Part shown: piece by piece, positions 1 through 10,243 of the stretch
How the letters are laid out: the number at the start of each line of letters is the position of its first letter
Position numbering within the stretch: the first letter of the stretch is position 1
Source of the DNA: Massariosphaeria phaeospora
Lineage: Eukaryota; Ascomycota; Dothideomycetes; Pleosporales
Assembly (NCBI GenBank): GCA_011032825.1
Contig: JAADJZ010000009.1
Span: 1,488,001-1,552,000, forward strand
Direction: 5' to 3'
DNA: 64,000 nt
Position numbers and translations under genes: made by a program
Notes under the pieces: model-generated
Told to the model about the DNA's origin: nothing
Databases searched by the model: none
What the model saw: only the letters and a program-made list of their open reading frames with translations

Positions 1-59
1 AGTACCCAGAGCAAGGTGCGCAAAGTCGTGATGCGCTAAGGTTACCAGGCCCTGATCAG

Positions 60-2904
60 CGACAGAGCTCCTTGCACGGCTTGAGTTTCCCAATAGAAGA
101 GCAAGAGAGACTCAGATAAAGAATACAGTAAAGCACTCTGAAACTTTCGAGTGGATCTGGACATCCCCCTTTGCTGAATGGCTAGCAAGCTCCCAACAGT
201 TCTTCTGGATCCGTGGAAAGCCAGCATCTGGCAAGTCGACCTTGTTGAACCACATCTCACAGGATCCACGGCTAGAAGAACACATTCGTGCTTCACAAGG
301 ATCCCGTAAGCTCATAGTGATCACATTCTTCTTCGACTTTCGGCAAGAAAAGACTCTCGCAAATACTGTCAAGGGGATGTTGCTTACTATCGTACGTTCT
401 TTGGTCATTCAATCCCCTGAATTGGTTGAATTATTACCCAAGGCTTTCCCTGATTGGCAAGACATGCACCAAGATGAAGAATGGGAACTATCATTTCTTG
501 AGAGTGTAGTCAATCGAGCCCTCGACGATATCAATCGGCCTGTCTTTCTCCTTCTCGATGGTCTCGACGAATACTGTGGAGATAATGAAGCTCAACTTGA
601 TCTAACTCGATACTTGAGAGACCTATCGTCACGACACAGTGTCAAAATCTGCATTGCAAGTCGACCGCACGATATCATCACCAAGATGTTTGGCGCGGGA
701 CCTTTACTCGACATGCACGAGTGGAACTTCCCAGGGCTAACAAAATATGTTTTCAGGGCTTTCGAGAAGATAAGCTTAGCTACAAACCCGACCGATGTTT
801 CTCAGATCAACGATTTATCGGAGCTCATGGCCAAGATGGCTGATGGCGTGTTTCTCTGGACGAAATTTGCCGTTGAAGCTTTGATAGAGCTTTGGAAGCG
901 CGAGAAACTTGAGATTGCTCTACTCCTGCTGAGCCTCGCTGAAATGCCGCGCGATGTCCAAACGCTTTGGGATCAACGCCGCGAAAAGCTCAGCGAAACC
1001 GAACAAGCGTTGGGCAGCGTATTGCTCCGCACAGTATGTTCTGCGGCAAGACCATTATACCTCATTGAGCTGCTCCAGATAAGTCAGCGACAGCATCCGC
1101 TTCAATGCTTCCAGTTGTTGAAGCAGTCTTCGCAGGCATCTTCGACGCAAATTGTACGCCTATCGTGCGGGCTTCTGGAGCTCAGGAAAGACCCAAGTAG
1201 CGGATCGTGGAGCCATCAAACCGTCCTGCTCGTCCACAAGTCAGTGCGCAGCTACGTTGAAAGCAAAGGCTTGTGGCTTTTCGGATCAGACACGAAAACG
1301 CCCGAGGAAATATGGCTGCACGATTGCACGAACATCTTGGATGAATCAACGTATGCCCGCGAGCGCTCCTTGTGCTACCAAAACAAGCATCACGATTCCC
1401 GGAATCCAGTCTGCCGATCCTATGGCTGTTATGCGGAACTACCCGCCGACAGCTTTCCGGAAGCGCTCTACGAGGAGCTTCACGGGGGAATCGAAAGAGC
1501 GATCCAACCGCGGCCCGCAAATGCCAGCATAGGCCTGGTCGTGAGCGACGCGGTCAGCAAGCTCACACGTCGAAAACTGACGTTCCTGAAATCAACCACA
1601 ACGTCCAGCCCCATGCTCAGTTACGCCATCCACTGGTATGCATATCACGCCTGGATTCTAGAGAAACGGCGAGGCAAGTCCAGCCTGGCTAGCACGAACC
1701 ATCTCATGTGCCCCGAGCTCATCATGCTCATGTCGCGCGTGCGATACCACTCCTGCGCATTCTGCGGGACAGGCAACATGAGTGCGGAAAAGGCACTGGA
1801 GTTCCACGGCGCAAACGACCGGCTCTGGGCGTATTGCAAGAAAATCGCGCCGATCGAGTCAGGCGCTGCAGTCGCCAGGACGATTCCCTCGGGGGCTGCG
1901 GGCCTGACTGTCATGGCGCACGAACAAGCCTTCAAAGACCGCGTTTCCTACTGTCTGTATGTGGCTGACCATCCTTGGCGCACTGAGACAGAGACAGAGC
2001 AAGGCGCTGCTGCGGACGCTCTGCATGTCTGGCTTTCGGACTCGAGCACCAAGAACGTGTGTGTTATGGATCTCGAACCTCCTATGTTCCGGCTGCGGCG
2101 CGGCGCTAAAAAGTCGCCCTCTAAGCTCATCCGCGGGTCACCCAAGCAGCGCAAGATCGCAGTAGTCGGCTCGCGAAACGTGGGTAGGACCATCCCTAGT
2201 AGGAACCATGCGGGGGGACTGACGATAGCTGACTGTGCTGCAGGCAAGGCGTCACTGATTGTCCAGTTTGTCGACGGCCATTTCGTCGAGTCGTACTACC
2301 CGACGATAGAAAACACCTTCTCCAAGATCATCCGCGTCGACGGCCAGGACTACGAAACGGAGATTATCGACACTGCGGGACAGGTGGGTCATCTTTCGTG
2401 GATTTTTTTCGCTCGCGCGGACGCATAGGCTGATCGGAGGATGTAGGACGAGTACTCGATACTGAACAGCAAGCACTTCATCGGCATACACGGCTACATG
2501 ATCCTCTACAGCGTGACCAGCAAGCAATCTCTAGAAATGGCGCGTGTCATCCGCGACAAAATATTCAACCACTTGGTACGTCTCCCTCTCCACCTTTTCC
2601 TTCTCCTCCCACACCACCTTGCAAACAAAAACGTAACTGGCATGCTAATGCGCCCCAGGGCGTTGACTGGGTGCCCTTCATCCTAGTCGGCAACAACTCC
2701 GACGTCCACCCCTCGCAGCGCGAAGTGACGCCCGCGGAAGGCCGGGCGGTGGCGTTGGAAGCTAAAGGCGCGTTCATTGAAGTTTCTGCGCGGTATAATG
2801 AGAATGTCGAGCGGGCGTTTAAAGTGCTTGTTGCCGTGATTGAGGAGGGGAGTGAGTTTGAAGCGGTGCCTGTGTCGTCGCCCACGAGTTGCTCGGTACA
2901 ATAG
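60..2904 (+). CDS. NACHT NTPase fused in frame to a Rheb-like GTPase (5' partial)
   Basis: The 5' exons lie outside the window. An acceptor AG at 58-59 opens a frame that runs to 2183 without a stop, then through introns 2184-2243, 2384-2446 and 2576-2658 to TAG at 2902-2904, giving 878 visible residues. The start resembles the linker before fungal NACHT domains, ending in FEWIW. It is followed by a Walker A motif GKPASGKST (215-241) and a Walker B motif LLLDGLDEY (548-574). A region like the post-NACHT VHxSVRxxxxS segment and a Cys/His-containing stretch of about 400 residues that I do not recognise come next. The last 200 residues are a Rheb-type small GTPase ending in CaaX motif CSVQ. Fungal NACHT proteins are NLR-like signalling NTPases, often used in heterokaryon or immune recognition. 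The alternative is two genes, with Rheb starting at ATG 2066 or 2084, but no stop separates them. Confidence 0.6.
2066..2904 (+). other. Rheb-like GTPase module with degenerate G1 and G4 motifs
   Basis: This is the C-terminal module of the preceding gene, or a separate 204-210 residue gene if translation starts at ATG 2084 or 2066. The exons 2066-2183, 2244-2383, 2447-2575 and 2659-2904 sum to a whole number of codons. PKQRKIAVVG opens the GTPase fold. Switch I (YYPTIENTF) and G3 (DTAGQ, before the second intron) are intact. G1 reads GSRNVGKASL, with Ala (codon 2249-2251) where Ras-family proteins have the Mg-binding Ser/Thr. G4 reads NNSD, with Asn (codon 2695-2697) where NKxD has Lys. The C-terminus CSVQ is a farnesylation-type CaaX box. 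Rheb normally activates TORC1 at membranes; I infer that this copy binds nucleotide poorly. Confidence 0.75.
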
Positions 2905-3528
2905 GTAGGGTGCGTATGTGGATACTGACGTTTCGGCGTGGGATATGGATGATGTGGATTTGTTTATGGGACATGTTTGTTGCGTATAGGACGAGTGGGT
3001 TAGTCCGCCGTTCCAGTTTGGTGTTTTCTGTGCACTGCTTTTGAGTCCGCGTCTGCTCACTGCCCTATATTTGTCTCCACAGTATTTCTACCAAGTGCTC
3101 ACTTCCATCCATAATGCCCAGCCACAATTCAAACACCTAGGCCAAAAGCTGCAGTATTTCTAATTTTCCTATTAGGTCACGTTGTCTTGAGAAGCATGGC
3201 AGTGTCACTGCGATTGGAAGACCATATTACGTTTAAGACAAGGATAGAATAAGGGCACCAAGGCGAAACTCTCAACCGTGTGCGCGCGTACGCGTCTAGC
3301 ATCTTCCACGTGAAGTTTCTCACCGATGCGGAGCTTCTTTCACCACGTGATATCCGGGGCCGCTCAGCTCAGTAAGGTAAGACACACTATGAATAGGCAC
3401 AGTGTTTCTACGTCAATTCACTGAACCTCGCATCACACCTATAAGAGCGTGCCCACGAAACCCAGAAATATGTAAGCGCACCAGATTCCTGCTACAGCTC
3501 TTTGCGACAAAGCGACTGACTCCCTACC
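2905..3528. other. intergenic region, no gene seen
   Basis: The 3' flank of the Rheb module and the promoter side of the dehydratase gene. No coding pattern, RNA gene or repeat was recognised. Confidence 0.6.
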
Positions 3529-4703
3529 ATGTCCTTCTACGCGCTCCCTTCCCACGCACACATCGAGAACGCCAGACGCCTCATCGCGCACAAGGTCCTG
3601 CGCACTCCCATCATGACCTCCGACGCGCTCTCGTATACAGCCACGTCCGCGCTACAGAAACACCGTTCTGGAGCCCCCCGCATCCAACTCTTCTTCAAGT
3701 GCGAAAACCTGCAACGCGCTGGCTCGTTCAAGGTCCGCAGCGCAATGCACTTCGTCTCGCGCCTCAGCGATGATGAGCTGAGAAGAGGAGTCGTGGCGTA
3801 CAGCACGGGTATGTATGTATGTAAACATGAACTGTCTAGTCTAGCCCCTATATCTACCTCATTCCATCCACTCACCAACCACCCCCACCCTCCAGGAAAC
3901 CACGCCCTCGCTCTCGCCCACGCCGCGCACACCACCGCCCTCACGCGCACATTCCCCATCCCAACATACCTCGCCGTGCCGCACGACTGCCCGGCTACAA
4001 AGATCGCCGCGGCGCAGTCCCACGGCGGCACAGTCCTGCGCTGCCGCAGCGCAGACCCCGATGCGCGCGCCGCATCCACAGCGCCACGGGTGCGGTCTTC
4101 GTGCCGCCGCCGGACCACGTGGATGTCGTGCTGGGCCAGGCGACAGCCGTGGCGGAGTTCCTGGAGCAGGTACAGGTGGCAGGTCCGGCTGGTGGTGGTG
4201 GTGGACTGCACGCGGTCATCGTGCCGAGTGGGGGTGGCGGCTTGCTGGTCGGTGCGGCGGCGGCGTGTAGGGGCAGAGGGGTGAGGGTGTTTGGCGCGGA
4301 GCCGGAGTGCGGAGGGCCGGGGCTTGCGGGGGCGCTGGAAAGGGGTGCGCGGAGGGTGGCGGTGGAGGTGGGGGAACGGCGGACGGTGGCGGATGGGCTG
4401 AGGACGCTGACGGGCGAGGCGAACTGGGAGCATATTCGGGACAGAGAGAACGTCGAGCGCGTGTTTACGGCGAGTGAGGATGAGGTTCGCGCGGCGTTGC
4501 GGGCGGTGGTGCGGGCTTTGGGGTTTGCGGTCGAGCCGAGTGCTGCTGTTGCACTAGCTGTGGTGCTGTCCAGTGAGTTCCACGCGGGGATTGCGGAAAT
4601 GGAGGGCGTGGTTCGGGTGGGAGTGGTTCTGACGGGCGGCAATATTGGCGTCGATGACTTGCGAGGCTTGGTTCCGGGGGTGGCGATCAGAGACATTTTC
4701 TGA
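3529..4703 (+). pseudogene. PLP-dependent serine/threonine dehydratase (serine racemase-like), frameshifted
   Basis: Fold-type II PLP enzyme related to L-serine/L-threonine ammonia-lyases, serine racemase and hydroxyaspartate dehydratase. The start ATG at 3529 is followed by KCENLQRAGSFKVR, which contains the Schiff-base lysine in SFK. An 87-nt intron (3809-3895) splits STG|NHALALA. The phosphate-binding loop is SGGGGL near 4231, and the C-terminal TGGNI motif is present near 4636. Between about 4040 and 4090 the frame shifts: HGGTVLRCR reads in one frame, while RRIHSATGAVFVPPP, which belongs next in the family, reads in another. The exons sum to one base short of whole codons, which fits loss of one base in a GC-repeat stretch. 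No intron can bridge the change. The full product would be about 362 aa, a normal family length. It could be a pseudogene or a base-call error. Confidence 0.8.
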
Positions 4704-4938
4704 CTGACATTGCCAGGAACACTGACTCCCAGGTGAGCGCTGAGGTCAGACTACGCCGTGTGTTGCTCACTATGTCGCGAGAACGATGTGCTTCTAGCAC
4801 GCGAGTATATAGCTCGCGTCTTTTAATGTCTGGAGACGATCCAGCTGCCTGTCTTGTGTTCACTGCTTCTCAATCAGCCCCTTGTTTGTTCAATCATTCT
4901 TTTCCTTGACTGCATCAGTTACTCACTTTCCAACCACG

Positions 4939-6535
4939 ATGTCCAGTATCAATACGAAGACTTACAAAGATGGCGGCGCAACAGCATGGCTCCAAGTCTT
5001 CGGCTGCTGGCTCCTCTTCATGAACACATGGTCCGTAGCGAACAGATACATCTGTTTTCCCCCTCATTACCCGGTTCCCCACTGCTTCAGACTTCACAGT
5101 CTCGTTCCCCATAAAGTCCTGTTTCATCCATCTATCATGGAAAGAAAACCCGACCTCCCCTTTCCGCATCCCCGCACAAACAAACACATCACTGCCCACC
5201 CACCCACACACACACTAACCCTCCCCCCCTCCCTAGGGGTCTCACCAACACCTTCTCCATCTTCTCCACCCACTACGCCCACACGCTCTTCCCCTCGCTC
5301 CCCCCCGCCCACATCTCCTGGATCGACTCACTGCAGCTCTTCCTCACGCTCTTCACCGGCATCTTCGCCAGCTGGGCGCTCGACGCCGGCCACCTGCGCG
5401 CCGTGCTGCTAACCGGCACAACGCTGCTCGTCGGCGGCATGCTGGCGACCAGCTTCTGCGCTGTGTACTGGCAGGTGCTGCTTGCGCAGGGCGTGTGCGT
5501 GGGGCTGGGCAGTGGCGCGTTGGCGTTCACGGCGGCGGCGGTGGTGCCGTTTTAGTTTGAGGGGAGGAGGATGGTGGTTGCGGGGGTGGTGAGCACGGGG
5601 AGTAGTGTTGGTATGTGTGTTTGTTTGTCAGTTTAATGCTGTGGCTAATGCTGTGTGTGCGAGGAAAGCCGGAACCGTGTATCCGCTGATGCTGCGCGAG
5701 TTATTCGAGACGGTAGGATTCGCGTGGGCGGTGCGCGTTCTAGCGTTCGTCATACTCGCGGGCCTGCTGGGCAGTCTGGCAGTGTTGAAGCCGCATGGCG
5801 AGCACAAGACCCATGCGCCGTTTTTCGTCGCCCGCTATCTCTACCATGTGCCGTACACGCTATTCATCCTCGGTACGTTTCGAGTTGCCTAGCTACGAGA
5901 TTGATGTCTAGATGCCGCAGAGCTGAACTGACCCGACCCGTCCAGCCTACGCCTTCATGGTCAGGGGCACCTACGTGCCCTACTTCTACATCCAGCAATA
6001 CGCGCTGGAGCTCGGCACGCCCGCGTCCACGACCTTCATCCTCGTCAGCGTCATGAACGCGGCCACGTTCGTCGGGCGCTTCCCGTACAACTACCTAGCC
6101 GACACATATGGCGGCATCGCCGTGCTCGTCCCCTGCTGCATGGCGACCTCGCTAATTCTCTTCCTCTGGCGCTTCGCCCACACGCCAGCCGGCCTGTTCA
6201 CCATCAGCGCAACCTTCTGCTTCGTCACGGGCGGCCTGGTGTCGCTGCCCGCCGTTACGATTGCGAACCTCACGCTCGACAAGGCCGATTACCGGACGAG
6301 GATGGGCATGGGATATACAGTGGCGGCGATTGGCGCGCTGGTCGGGACGCCCGTTGCGGGGGCTTTCAGGTGCGGTCCGAGGGGCGTCGCGCCGTTCGCG
6401 AGAGATGCGGAACGGGTGATGGCGAGATGGCAAGGCACGTGGTTTGTGGCGGCTGCGGCTATGTTCGTTGCGGCGTTGTTGATGGTGTGGGCACGTGTTT
6501 TGCGCGGAGGATGGGAGTTTCGGCTGAAGATATAA
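4939..6535 (+). pseudogene. MFS transporter, monocarboxylate-porter-like, with in-frame stop
   Basis: Four exons (4939-5030, 5237-5610, 5669-5872, 5946-6535) sum to 420 codons. The N-terminus DGGATAWLQVFGCWLLF, followed across the first intron by NTWGLTNTF, is typical of fungal monocarboxylate transporter-like MFS proteins. Later hydrophobic segments and FVGRFPYNYLAD, a loop of the GR(xPN) type, support the family. The first intron is long at 206 nt. At 5553-5555 a TAG interrupts VVPF-stop-FEGRRM, where relatives have Tyr before Phe-Glu, so the stop falls at codon 137 of 420. All downstream splice junctions and the rest of the frame remain intact, which suggests a recent nonsense change, a polymorphism or a sequence error. 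No neighbour indicates the substrate. Confidence 0.8.
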
Positions 6536-7331
6536 GCGTGCGCTTTGAAGAAAGATTGAGAGGTGAGAATGAATTGCGTCTCTTTTAAATAGGATAGCTT
6601 ATGTTGGACCTGTTATGGTCGAGATGAGAGTGTCGTTAAGGTTTACTAGGAGCGTGATTATAAAACAAGACAGGAATTATTGACAAGATACAAGAGCTTT
6701 TGTTGTTCAAGAAGTTGAAGTTGAAATTAAGACGAAGTCAAGACCGAGTATGTAGTCGCGAACATACAGTGAGATTTGGTAGATCAGCAGCTCAGCTTCT
6801 AGCATCAAACATGCCATAGCTGCCCTTTGTTCAACCAGCCGTGCTAAGAGACCAGTTCAGTTCGATTCCGTTCGTTTCGGTTCACACAACGTTGACTGAC
6901 AAACCCTGAATCGAGCTAGACGATAACGCGGGAGCCAAACTAGATTAAACGTTCGAAAACGCACCGGAATCGTAATACTGAGCAAAGGTCGATGGACAGC
7001 TTGCGCGAGTCCGAGACGACAATGCGCAGCAAGAATCCGAGTCCGACGAGACTGACTGGCGCGCATCGCGATCCCACCAGCCGACTCATCTCATCCCACA
7101 CGAACATGACCACAGCTCAGCTACACCATTGCCATGCAGCCGCTTCTCAAGCGCCTCCGCCTTCCTTCCCCCTCCTGCCCAGCTAGGGGAAATTCTAGGA
7201 GCGCTTTAGCGAAGACATCGAACTAAACTGTCGCCATTTGGCTACCCAACCCACACACACACGCAAACACAGAGGCTACATGAAATCAACTCTCGATCTC
7301 TCTATATATGTATGCAACATACATCAAGCTG
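6536..7331. other. intergenic region, no gene seen
   Basis: The convergent 3' flanks of the MFS gene and the RRM-like gene. Short ORFs here have no recognisable content. Confidence 0.6.
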
Positions 7332-8797
7332 CTAAAGCATTGCTATGTTTCTTTCCGCTGCTTTTTTTTGAGCCATTTCCCCGTCACTAATATCTTCTTC
7401 TACTTTATCGGGGGGGGGGGGGGGCGCATCATCGTTGGTTGAGGAGGGGATCTCTAGGTTCTCTGGCCTCTCCTTCTTCTCTAGTATCTCCTTCTTCTCT
7501 AGCATCTCCTTTCTCTCTGGCCTCTCCTTCTCTAGTATCTCTTTTTTCTCTGGCCTCTCCTTTTTCTCTGGCCTCCCCTTTTTCTCTGGCCTCTCCGGCT
7601 TCTCCTTTTCCTCTGGCTTCTCTGGCGTCTCCTTTTCCTCTAGCTTCTCCCGCTTCTCTAACTTCTGCGGCTTCTCCAGGTTTGCCACTTTCTCCAGCTC
7701 CTCCAGCTCCTCCAATTTCTCTAGCTCCTCTAGCTCCTCTAGCATCCCCAGCCTCTTCAGTTTCGACTTTTTCTCCGCTCTCTCTTTTTTCTCTATTCTC
7801 TCTTGCATCGCCAGCTTCCGCAGCCTCATATTGCTCGGCTTGAGTTCGATTCTGGCGTGCAGAAGGCCGCTGTTGGTGTCTGGATGGGCGGGCTTGCCGT
7901 TGAGATGGCGCACCGCGGCGCGGGCATCTGCGTTCGTGGCGAAGTCGATGTTGAGGACGCCCTTGGTAGGGCGGCGGATGATGCCGCTCATGGCACTGGG
8001 TTGGAGGCCGTGCTCCTTGAGGCGGTGGTACATTGCTATACGCACGGCGCGGGCGGTAGATATCGCGCGCTCGAAGGGGTATACTAATATCCTGCGCTGG
8101 GATAGGAGAGGTCGGTACATGTCGTTATCCGTGTGATCGCGTGTTGCGACTTTGAAGGAGCGACTAAGACCTGGGAGGTACTCGCTCTCGAATGCGGAGG
8201 GATGGAAGTCCAGGAGGTCTTGTGGCGGGGGCTCGAAGGTAGACAGGTGTATTGCGCCTTGTAGCTTGGCTCGCGCCTGTTGCTCCATATCTTCGTTCGG
8301 GAACTCGACCCAGGCGTAGCCGCAATTCGTCAGGTTGAATCGGTCTTGCTTCATACTGATTTTGCATCTTTTGGTTCATTAGCTGGAGGTTTCGCGGGAG
8401 AGGGGAGGCTGCGCTATACGCACCCATGGAGCCCTGCTTTTTCAAATGCATGTCTCACTCTCGTTAGTGATGCCCACTTGGGGACCGTCACCCATATGGT
8501 GGGTTCTAGCTTGGTCGGTTCTAGCTTGGTCGGTTCTAGAATATTCTGTTCTGCATCTGCTTCCACCTGCTCACCCGTCCCGGCTTCGAGACGGTGACCC
8601 TCAAGTTCTCGACCACGTAAAACATAGCGGAAAGGTAAGGGTTTGGCACCGTAATGATAACGAACCAGCCGCGGTGCAATGGTACATGGTGTTTTTAGCA
8701 TCAAACGCCACGCATACAGAGCAAAAGTTCGGGGAATGGGCATTTCCCGCAGGAGAGCGAACGCCATACAGGGCCCGTAGTCAAAACGTCCAGGCAT
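7332..8797 (-). CDS. RRM-like protein with Lys/Glu-rich repetitive C-terminus
   Basis: Two exons (8797-8424 and 8355-7332) join across a 68-nt intron with GTGCGT donor and CAG acceptor, giving 465 aa from ATG 8797. Residues around the junction (WVTVPKWASLTRVRHAFEKAGLHG, then GYAWVEFPNEDMEQQARAKL) look like one RRM. A second half-site (GVLNIDFATNADARAAVRHLNG) looks like another, so RNA binding is plausible but inferred. The last 140 residues are a charged low-complexity tail of EELEKL, KKERPEK and similar units, probably helical. The DNA behind it is a CTC/TTC-rich repeat. A run of 15 C on the coding strand (7410-7424 here) encodes five Pro near the C-terminus. The first exon contains LEPTK repeats from a 15-bp tandem repeat. 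Confidence 0.7.
7410..7424. repeat. 15-base G/C homopolymer inside a coding region
   Basis: An uninterrupted run of G on the + strand that encodes PPPPP of the minus-strand RRM-like protein. A length change of one base would replace the last 24 or so residues. Confidence 0.95.
7436..7800. repeat. coding minisatellite (Lys/Glu-rich repeats)
   Basis: Degenerate repeats built on CTCCTTCTTCTCT and CTCCTCTAG units, encoding KKE, EKPE and LEELE blocks of the minus-strand protein. Confidence 0.8.
8507..8545. repeat. 15-bp tandem repeat, about 2.5 copies
   Basis: GGTTCTAGCTTGGTC is repeated. It encodes LEPTK units in the first exon of the RRM-like gene. Confidence 0.9.
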
Positions 8798-9471
8798 TCA
8801 CGAGATCATCATGCCAGGCAGTCATACTCGTCCTCGCACGGGTCGTGGTGGGTCACCTCTGATGGCTTTGAGATGGAAAAGCGTGGTGGTGTTGGATTGA
8901 AGTCGACGTGAACCCACTAGCGCGCCTTACCGCATCGGGCGACGCGTGTGCATGGATCACGCAAACTCCTCGTCCTCTCGTGCTCACTCCATGCATCAAC
9001 CACTTCGCCATGTCCACCGACTCCGCATGAATTCATAGAAACACGCTTCGTGCCATAGAGGCGGGCGCTATACTACTGACGCATTATTGGCGCCCTGCCA
9101 GGGCAGCAAGCATCATTCATGAGAGCCATGATTCATACCCCGAACAAAGACTCGTAGCTCTCCACGACAAAGCCGATGCCGCATCACAAGGCCGCACCTA
9201 ATCCCCTGACAAAGAACCATACACAGCAGAACTAAGCTCTAGCTACGAACAAAGAACCCGCATCGTTGTCTTAAACACATGGACTTTTCACGCATGTCGC
9301 TCTCCCATCAATTACCAACACGTCAAAACCATTACATTACCATCATCAGCAAAACCATCGTCAACGAAACCATCAGAAAATCAAAATCATCACTCCAACA
9401 CCATCTCCCACCACAACCAAAGCCTCCCACCCAGACAAAAACACCCACCCATCTCCCACCCCCAACCAACC
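8798..9471. other. intergenic region, no gene seen
   Basis: Divergent promoter region between the minus-strand RRM-like gene and the secreted protein gene. The part nearest 9472 is an A/C-rich leader without G runs, common for 5' UTRs of highly expressed fungal genes. Confidence 0.5.
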
Positions 9472-9864
9472 ATGCACGTCCTCACCCTCCTCACAACCAC
9501 CGCCACCCTCCTCCTCCCCCTCACATCCTCTTTACCCACCACCCACACCCCCCTCACATCCTCTTCCCCCCTCTCCCTCACCCGCCGCGCCCCCGGCACC
9601 CCCGGCGGCGTCTACTACTGCACAGACGAGTACTTCCACAGCGGCTGCACATGGCAGCCCCCCACAGACTTATGCCAAAAAGCGCGCGCCAACAAAGCCG
9701 ACCAGTCGCTGGGCCCAGACGAAGGCAGCTGGTGCACCATGTACGCGAGCGACGACTGCAGCGACAGTAGCGTGGGCCAGACGCTGACGTATCCGGGGTT
9801 GGGGGTCGGGTTGAAGGGGTTCGGAAGCTTTGTGTGTGGGAAGGAGCCCGGGTTGGGGGCGTAG
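9472..9864 (+). CDS. small secreted cysteine-rich protein (effector-like)
   Basis: A single-exon gene of 130 aa. Residues 1-20 (MHVLTLLTTTATLLLPLTSS) form a signal peptide. A Ser/Thr/Pro-rich stretch runs to a dibasic RR at 38-39, the kind of site cut by Kex2. The mature part would then begin at APGTPGG and carry six cysteines at 50, 59, 68, 88, 96 and 122, enough for three disulfides. The pattern is that of small secreted proteins and effector candidates of plant- or lichen-associated ascomycetes, but I recognise no named family. The start is supported by the signal peptide and by the A/C-rich leader just upstream. Neighbours give no clue to function. Confidence 0.75.
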   Translation: MHVLTLLTTTATLLLPLTSSLPTTHTPLTSSSPLSLTRRAPGTPGGVYYCTDEYFHSGCTWQPPTDLCQKARANKADQSLGPDEGSWCTMYASDDCSDSSVGQTLTYPGLGVGLKGFGSFVCGKEPGLGA

Positions 9865-10243
9865 GGGAGAAGTTTGTTCTGTATGGGTTAGAGGGATTTT
9901 TAAACGAGCTTTTGAGTACTATTGCTTGTATATGGGCTCGGGTTATCAAATGCGTAAAGAGACTGCTTGCTTGCCTAGGAAGGCATCGATCGCGCCGAGG
10001 ACATATTGAAGAAGCCGCGGCATACATACGATACATACATGAGTCACTATCATATTTCAATTCGATGTGGCTACTACGAAAATGCAACGCTATGTATAAA
10101 TATGCTAAGGGCTGATGTTGACGACAATGCTACCAATCTGATCAAATGCTTTATCCCGCAAAATGCCAACGCCAAATATGTCGTCTATAATGCCCATTTT
10201 TCGCCCGACATGCATCTCACGCCCCCTCTCACACCCACCCCCA
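9865..10243. other. intergenic region, no gene seen
   Basis: Converging 3' ends of the secreted protein gene and the DUF7923 gene. Moderately AT-rich, with no coding signal. Confidence 0.6.

Noticed and set aside
3529..6535. Dehydratase and MFS transporter as an amino-acid catabolic cluster
   Set aside because: Both are disabled, the transporter substrate is unknown, and no regulator or further enzyme is adjacent.
7435..8136. Phe/Ser-rich plus-strand ORFs in the 7.4-8.1 kb repeat
   Set aside because: They arise from the CTC/TTC repeat; the minus-strand frame joins an RRM-like first exon through a good intron.
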